From NCBI GenBank assembly GCA_937864205.1, contig CALMJB010000042.1, forward strand, positions 1 to 8,846: a stretch of DNA of 8,846 nt, in the 5' to 3' direction. Source of the DNA: an uncultured Actinomycetes bacterium (GTDB taxonomy: Bacteria; Actinomycetota; Actinomycetes; Nanopelagicales; Nanopelagicaceae). A model generated the notes under the pieces. That model had not been told where the DNA came from. It saw only the letters and a program-made list of their open reading frames with translations, and made no database searches. How positions within the stretch are numbered: position 1 is the stretch's first letter; the number at the start of each line of letters is the position of its first letter. This document shows positions 5,833-8,846 of the stretch, piece after piece. The position numbers and the translations under genes are program-made.

Positions 5833-6222
5833 GTGGCTGAAATCAATTTCAAGGTGCCGGGGGAAAGGCCGCCCGCCCCTGAGGCTTCAAATGGCCGAAG
5901 ATTTCTGGCGATTTTGATCGATTGGCTTATGTGCCGATCAATCATTGTTTTATTGGGAAATAACTCCTTCACCGAAAATCAATTCAGTACTTTGATTTTA
6001 TTTTATTTTGAGGTGGTTTTTTTCACCTATATTTTGCAAGCCTCTGCCGGTCAGCGAATCATGGGCATAAAAGTTGTAGATATGTTTGATGAATCAAGAG
6101 TAGGTTTAAATCGAATTTTGCTGCGCACATTTTTAATTTGTTTAGTTATTCCAGCGATTTGGACCAAGAATTTAGTCCCACTACATAATCTTTTTACCCG
6201 GACAAAAACTATTGCAGTTTAA
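5833..6222 (+). CDS. Small RDD-family membrane protein
   Basis: This 129-residue protein has a proline-rich cytoplasmic N-terminus (about 1-20) and three hydrophobic segments (about 24-42, 51-69 and 95-111). The RDD signature begins with RRFLAILID (22-30), giving the conserved arginine and the first aspartate D30. QRIMGIKVVD follows at 74-83 and an arginine-rich LLRTF loop at 97-101. The C-terminal motif, often H-D followed by T-x-V, is here HNLFTRTKTI (118-127), so the expected aspartate is asparagine (N119). The family's function is not well defined. The start is a GTG, with a G-rich AGGCTGGGGG stretch just upstream. An RDD gene beside glnA is a standing feature of actinobacterial genomes. 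It is divergent from glnA and runs into the DUF4191 gene, with one base between the stop codons. Confidence 0.8.
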   Translation: MAEINFKVPGERPPAPEASNGRRFLAILIDWLMCRSIIVLLGNNSFTENQFSTLILFYFEVVFFTYILQASAGQRIMGIKVVDMFDESRVGLNRILLRTFLICLVIPAIWTKNLVPLHNLFTRTKTIAV

Positions 6223-6223
6223 A

Positions 6224-6949
6224 TTACCGCTTCGGTAGTTTGATGTTCTTTGGCATCGGTCCTTTAGGAAGCGGAATATTTAGTCCACCGACCGCTTTTA
6301 ATCTGGCGCGCACTTCCCGCAATTGCGCAGTGTTTAATTTTTTTGGCAATTTCTTTACATGTTTTTGCAATTTCTTTAGAGGAATTTGCCCTTGCGAATT
6401 TCCAACTAGAACTTCGGTAATAGGCACGCCTGGCACAAATCGTTCCATTTTACGTCGCTCATCTAGAAGCAGTGCTTTAACTGCGTATCCACCTTCACCA
6501 ATCAAGATAATTCCAGCTTTACTACTGGCGCGATGAACCATGTCTTGTGCTCTGGTCACGTTAACCGCCGGCGTTGTGACCACACCACGGCGAATCGACA
6601 TTAAAACGCTGGCACCTGCCCCCATTTGTCCTTCGATTGATTTGAAGGCAGCGGTATTTGCAAATCTTGAGAACATATAAAAAGCAACTAAGACCGATAG
6701 CGGAAATGCCAAGATTCCAAAGTAAATTGGATGGCCAAGATTGTTTCCAATAATGATTCCAAAAACCATTACCAATATGAAAGCGATCAAGCACCAAATT
6801 AATGATTTGGGATTATCGCGTTTTATAAGTTTGTAGGCATCTTTGATGATTGAAAGTTGAGATTGTTTTTCAGGCGCGCCGCTCTTTTTCAGCTCTTGTC
6901 TAGTATTTTGATTTGCCGCATTTGCAGCCTTTTTCTTTCTGCCAAACAT
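6224..6949 (-). CDS. DUF4191 family membrane protein
   Basis: This 241-residue protein starts with a short basic segment (GRKKK) and a charged region to about residue 48, followed by two closely spaced transmembrane helices (about 49-69 and 74-95). The soluble C-terminal part contains 'SIEGQMGAGASVLMSIRRGV', typical of the actinobacterial DUF4191 family, and ends in a lysine- and proline-rich tail (PLPKGPMPKNIKLPKR). The family corresponds to the Rv2219 gene of Mycobacterium tuberculosis, which also sits next to lipA. Its function is unknown, and I see no catalytic motif. The short loop between the two helices suggests that both termini are cytoplasmic. It is 61 bases downstream of lipA on the same strand with no visible terminator between, so it may be the third gene of a lipB-lipA transcript. 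GGGAAA lies about nine bases before the ATG and is a poor ribosome site. Confidence 0.87.
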   Translation of the reverse strand: MFGRKKKAANAANQNTRQELKKSGAPEKQSQLSIIKDAYKLIKRDNPKSLIWCLIAFILVMVFGIIIGNNLGHPIYFGILAFPLSVLVAFYMFSRFANTAAFKSIEGQMGAGASVLMSIRRGVVTTPAVNVTRAQDMVHRASSKAGIILIGEGGYAVKALLLDERRKMERFVPGVPITEVLVGNSQGQIPLKKLQKHVKKLPKKLNTAQLREVRARLKAVGGLNIPLPKGPMPKNIKLPKR

Positions 6950-7010
6950 ATTTAAATATTTCCCATCTTGGTTATCTTTGTTTTCTTCAATCCTTGATTC
7001 TTCCTAGAGT

Positions 7011-7952
7011 TTAATTTTTAAGAGCGCGTTTTTCCTGCGCGGCTTTGAATAACCTACCAGCCCGATAACTAGAACGCACTAATGGTCCACTCATCACTGC
7101 GGCGAAACCTAACTCTTCTGCCGATTGCTTTAATTCTACGAATTCTTGTGGTTTTACCCATCGCGCAATTGGATGATGCTTAAGACTTGGCCGCAAATAT
7201 TGAGTGATTGTTATCAAATCGCAATTTACCGAGCGTAGATCAACCATTGCCTGAATGATTTCTGCGTGAGTTTCTCCCATTCCTAAAATCAAATTCGATT
7301 TAGTGATTAATCCAAAATCAGATGCTTGCTTTAGTACATCTAAAGACCTTTCATATCGAAATGCCGGTCTAATGCTTTTAAAGATTCGCGGAACTGTTTC
7401 AAGATTATGCGCAAAAACTTCTGGCCGAGATTTAAAAACTTGATTGAGTAATTCTGGATTGCCACTGAAATCTGGTGCCAACATTTCTACTTTGGTGTTT
7501 GGATTTAATTTATGCACCATTTCAATGGTGTGCGCATAAAGCCAAGCCCCTTCATCCTCCAAGTCATCGCGGGCAACGCCAGTGATAGTTGCGTAATTTA
7601 GATTCATACTTCGAATTGATTCGGCGACTCGACGTGGTTCATCTCGATCTAAGGGTTCTGGTTTACCAGTATCGATATTGCAAAAGTCGCAACGTCTGGT
7701 GCAAGCATGACCACCGATTAAGAAGGTAGCTTCTCGATCTTCCCAACATTCGAAAATATTTGGACAAGCTGCCTCTTGGCAAACTGTGTGAAGATTTTCA
7801 TTTGTAACTAATGCCCGAAGTTTTGTGTATTCCGGTCCGAATTTGGCTTTGTTTCTGATCCATTCCGGTTTTTTCTCAATAGGAGTTTGGGAATTGCGGG
7901 CTTCAATGCGCAATAACTTTCGACCTTCTGGGGCAGGCGTAGTAATTGTCAT
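7011..7952 (-). CDS. lipA: Lipoyl synthase (radical SAM)
   Basis: It inserts two sulfur atoms at C6 and C8 of the protein-bound octanoyl group to form lipoyl cofactors, consuming S-adenosylmethionine and its auxiliary 4Fe-4S cluster. The protein has 313 residues from the ATG at 7952. The auxiliary cluster motif C-x4-C-x5-C is C58, C63, C69, and the radical SAM motif C-x3-C-x2-C is C84, C88, C91 (CTRRCDFC). The C-terminal RSSYRAG near 293-299 supplies the conserved serine ligand of the auxiliary cluster. All key residues are intact. The ATG overlaps the lipB stop as ATGA (7952-7949), which implies translational coupling. A TTG two codons further upstream (7958) is an inferior start. Substrate comes from LipB, the next gene upstream. 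Confidence 0.98.
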   Translation of the reverse strand: MTITTPAPEGRKLLRIEARNSQTPIEKKPEWIRNKAKFGPEYTKLRALVTNENLHTVCQEAACPNIFECWEDREATFLIGGHACTRRCDFCNIDTGKPEPLDRDEPRRVAESIRSMNLNYATITGVARDDLEDEGAWLYAHTIEMVHKLNPNTKVEMLAPDFSGNPELLNQVFKSRPEVFAHNLETVPRIFKSIRPAFRYERSLDVLKQASDFGLITKSNLILGMGETHAEIIQAMVDLRSVNCDLITITQYLRPSLKHHPIARWVKPQEFVELKQSAEELGFAAVMSGPLVRSSYRAGRLFKAAQEKRALKN

Positions 7953-8626
7953 ATGCAAATCTGCGCTAACTTTGGAATCATAATTTGTTCAATTAAATTT
8001 TCAATATTTATTTGATCGATTTGTAAATTTGGTTTTTCGGTGGCAATCGAGGTAACGCCGGCATCTCGAATTCCGCATGGAACGATTCGATTGTAGGCAG
8101 AAAGTTCTGGATTGACGTTCAAGGCAAACCCATGAGTAGTTACACCTTTTGCCACTCGAATACCGATTGCGGCAATTTTGCGATCACCTTTTGCATCTCG
8201 AATCCATACTCCAGATCGCTCGCAGTATCTTTCGGTTTTGATTCCTAATTTTTCACATACTTCAATTAATGACTCTTCAATTACTCTGACGAAACCAACC
8301 ACATCAGATGGATTCTTAAGTTTGGCAATTAAATAGCCAACAATTTGGCCTGGACCATGCCAAGTAATTTTTCCGCCGCGATCAACATTTATTACTTCGG
8401 TGCCGTCAAGCGGTAACTCTGATGGATCAGTTCGTCGCCCAGCTGTGTAGACCGAATGGTGTTCAAGAAATAATAAAGTGTTCGGAATTAAATCTGCGAC
8501 TCGTTCATTATGTAAATGTTTTTGCAGGTTCCAACCAGACTGGTAATCAATTAATCCAAGTTGCTTCACTTCAAAACCGTTAACGGAATGTGAAATTTGT
8601 TGCTTTTCCGTCAGTTGCACCGCCAT
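7949..8626 (-). CDS. lipB: Octanoyl-[ACP]:protein octanoyltransferase
   Basis: It transfers octanoate from acyl carrier protein to the lipoyl domain lysine of 2-oxoacid dehydrogenase E2 subunits and the glycine cleavage H protein, the first step of de novo lipoate formation. The 225-residue protein shows LEHHSVYTAGRR at 54-65, RGGKITWHGPGQ at 83-94, the catalytic lysine in DRKIAAIG (K150) and the catalytic cysteine in IVPCGIRD (C184), with the following G-V-T-S. The length is normal. The ATG at 8626 lacks a Shine-Dalgarno sequence and follows a TAGAAT hexamer by six bases, so the message may be leaderless. It overlaps lipA by four bases and is the first gene of the lipB-lipA unit, perhaps with DUF4191. 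Confidence 0.97.
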   Translation of the reverse strand: MAVQLTEKQQISHSVNGFEVKQLGLIDYQSGWNLQKHLHNERVADLIPNTLLFLEHHSVYTAGRRTDPSELPLDGTEVINVDRGGKITWHGPGQIVGYLIAKLKNPSDVVGFVRVIEESLIEVCEKLGIKTERYCERSGVWIRDAKGDRKIAAIGIRVAKGVTTHGFALNVNPELSAYNRIVPCGIRDAGVTSIATEKPNLQIDQINIENLIEQIMIPKLAQICI

Positions 8627-8632
8627 AACTCA

Positions 8633-8638
8633 ATTCTA
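8633..8638 (-). promoter_or_regulatory. Candidate -10 element for a leaderless lipB-lipA mRNA
   Basis: TAGAAT on the minus strand (8638-8633) ends six bases before the lipB ATG, the same spacing as the TATATT before the SLC13 permease. Five of six positions match TATAAT. No clear -35 hexamer is visible at 16-19 bases upstream, and no Shine-Dalgarno sequence precedes the ATG. Confidence 0.42.
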
Positions 8639-8709
8639 ATTGGTTTCATTTGCTAAGGTTCGTCGAAGTTTTAATCGGAAAATTAACCGAAAATAAGGGG
8701 TTTTATCCA

Positions 8710-8846
8710 GTGTCTAATCAAAAGTCCGCAGCCACATCTAATTCAGTAAATTCGACAAAGCGGGTCAAAGGTCGCAAACCGGTTGCAATTGCAATCCTGG
8801 TGATCTTAGGTTGGTTGATGTTGGGCGGAGTCGCTGGTCCAATTTT
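8710..8846 (+). CDS. MMPL/RND-superfamily transporter, N-terminal fragment
   Basis: Only 45 codons lie in the window; the gene continues past the right edge. The reading frame opens at GTG 8710, preceded by AAGGGG (8695-8700) at nine bases, a good ribosome site. The product starts with a polar serine-, asparagine- and lysine-rich segment of about 25 residues (ending KRVKGRKP). A first transmembrane helix follows, VAIAILVILGWLMLGG, and then VAGPIF. This W-x-x-L-x-G-V-A-G-P arrangement resembles the start of actinobacterial MMPL-family exporters, whose first helix leads into a large extracytoplasmic domain. The substrate cannot be judged, and with so little sequence another polytopic protein is possible. 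It is divergent from lipB across 83 bases. Confidence 0.55.
   Translation, partial: MSNQKSAATSNSVNSTKRVKGRKPVAIAILVILGWLMLGGVAGPI

Noticed and set aside
6240..6536. 98-residue open frame on the plus strand after the RDD gene
   Set aside because: It is antisense to the DUF4191 frame, which has recognisable family sequence and membrane helices. The antisense product is rich in Phe and Cys, as expected from the complement of Lys- and Ala-rich codons.
6950..7010. Separate promoter or terminator between lipA and the DUF4191 gene
   Set aside because: No hairpin with a T-run and no convincing -35/-10 pair can be seen in these 61 bases, so readthrough from lipA is the simpler reading.

Overview
The window looks like a chromosome segment from a low-GC actinobacterium with a compact genome. 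The best fit is the freshwater Nanopelagicales (acI) type, inferred from three things: AT-rich codon use, very short intergenic gaps, and the gene block lipB-lipA-DUF4191-RDD-glnA, which is the order known around glnA1 in Mycobacterium and Streptomyces. The order assignment is an inference from content and layout, not from a database search.

Layout from left to right. Positions 3-1019 (+) hold the 3' end of an enoyl-CoA hydratase/isomerase family gene abutting an HSDL2-like short-chain dehydrogenase, a probable acyl-CoA or lipid metabolism pair. Positions 1016-2836 form a metal locus. A NiCoT nickel/cobalt permease (-) and a CopC-domain exported protein (+) are transcribed divergently from an 85-bp gap. 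That gap contains a perfect 23-bp palindrome (2198-2220) matching the binding pattern reported for Nur, the nickel-sensing Fur-family repressor of Streptomyces. Positions 2862-4142 (-) hold an ArsB/NhaD-type SLC13-family permease, separated by a strong bidirectional terminator (4185-4217) from type I glutamine synthetase glnA (4239-5669, -). An RDD-family membrane protein (5833-6222, +) diverges from glnA and converges, with a one-base gap, on a DUF4191 membrane protein (6224-6949, -). Then come lipoyl synthase lipA and octanoyltransferase lipB (both -), with an ATGA overlap. The window ends in the first 45 codons of an MMPL-type transporter (+).

How the genes work together. LipB moves an octanoyl group from ACP to the lipoyl domains of 2-oxoacid dehydrogenases and the glycine cleavage H protein; LipA then inserts the two sulfurs. 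GlnA assimilates ammonium and carries the adenylylation tyrosine. The NiCoT permease probably brings in nickel under Nur control, and the CopC-like protein is a candidate second member of that regulon.

Most of the window is ordinary core genome. The most interesting signal is the Nur-like operator with promoter elements on both sides, linking a nickel permease to a protein that keeps a complete CopC-type histidine metal site. No RNA genes, CRISPR arrays, insertion sequences or prophage traces were seen. No gene-free stretch exceeds 300 bases; the longest is 5670-5832.
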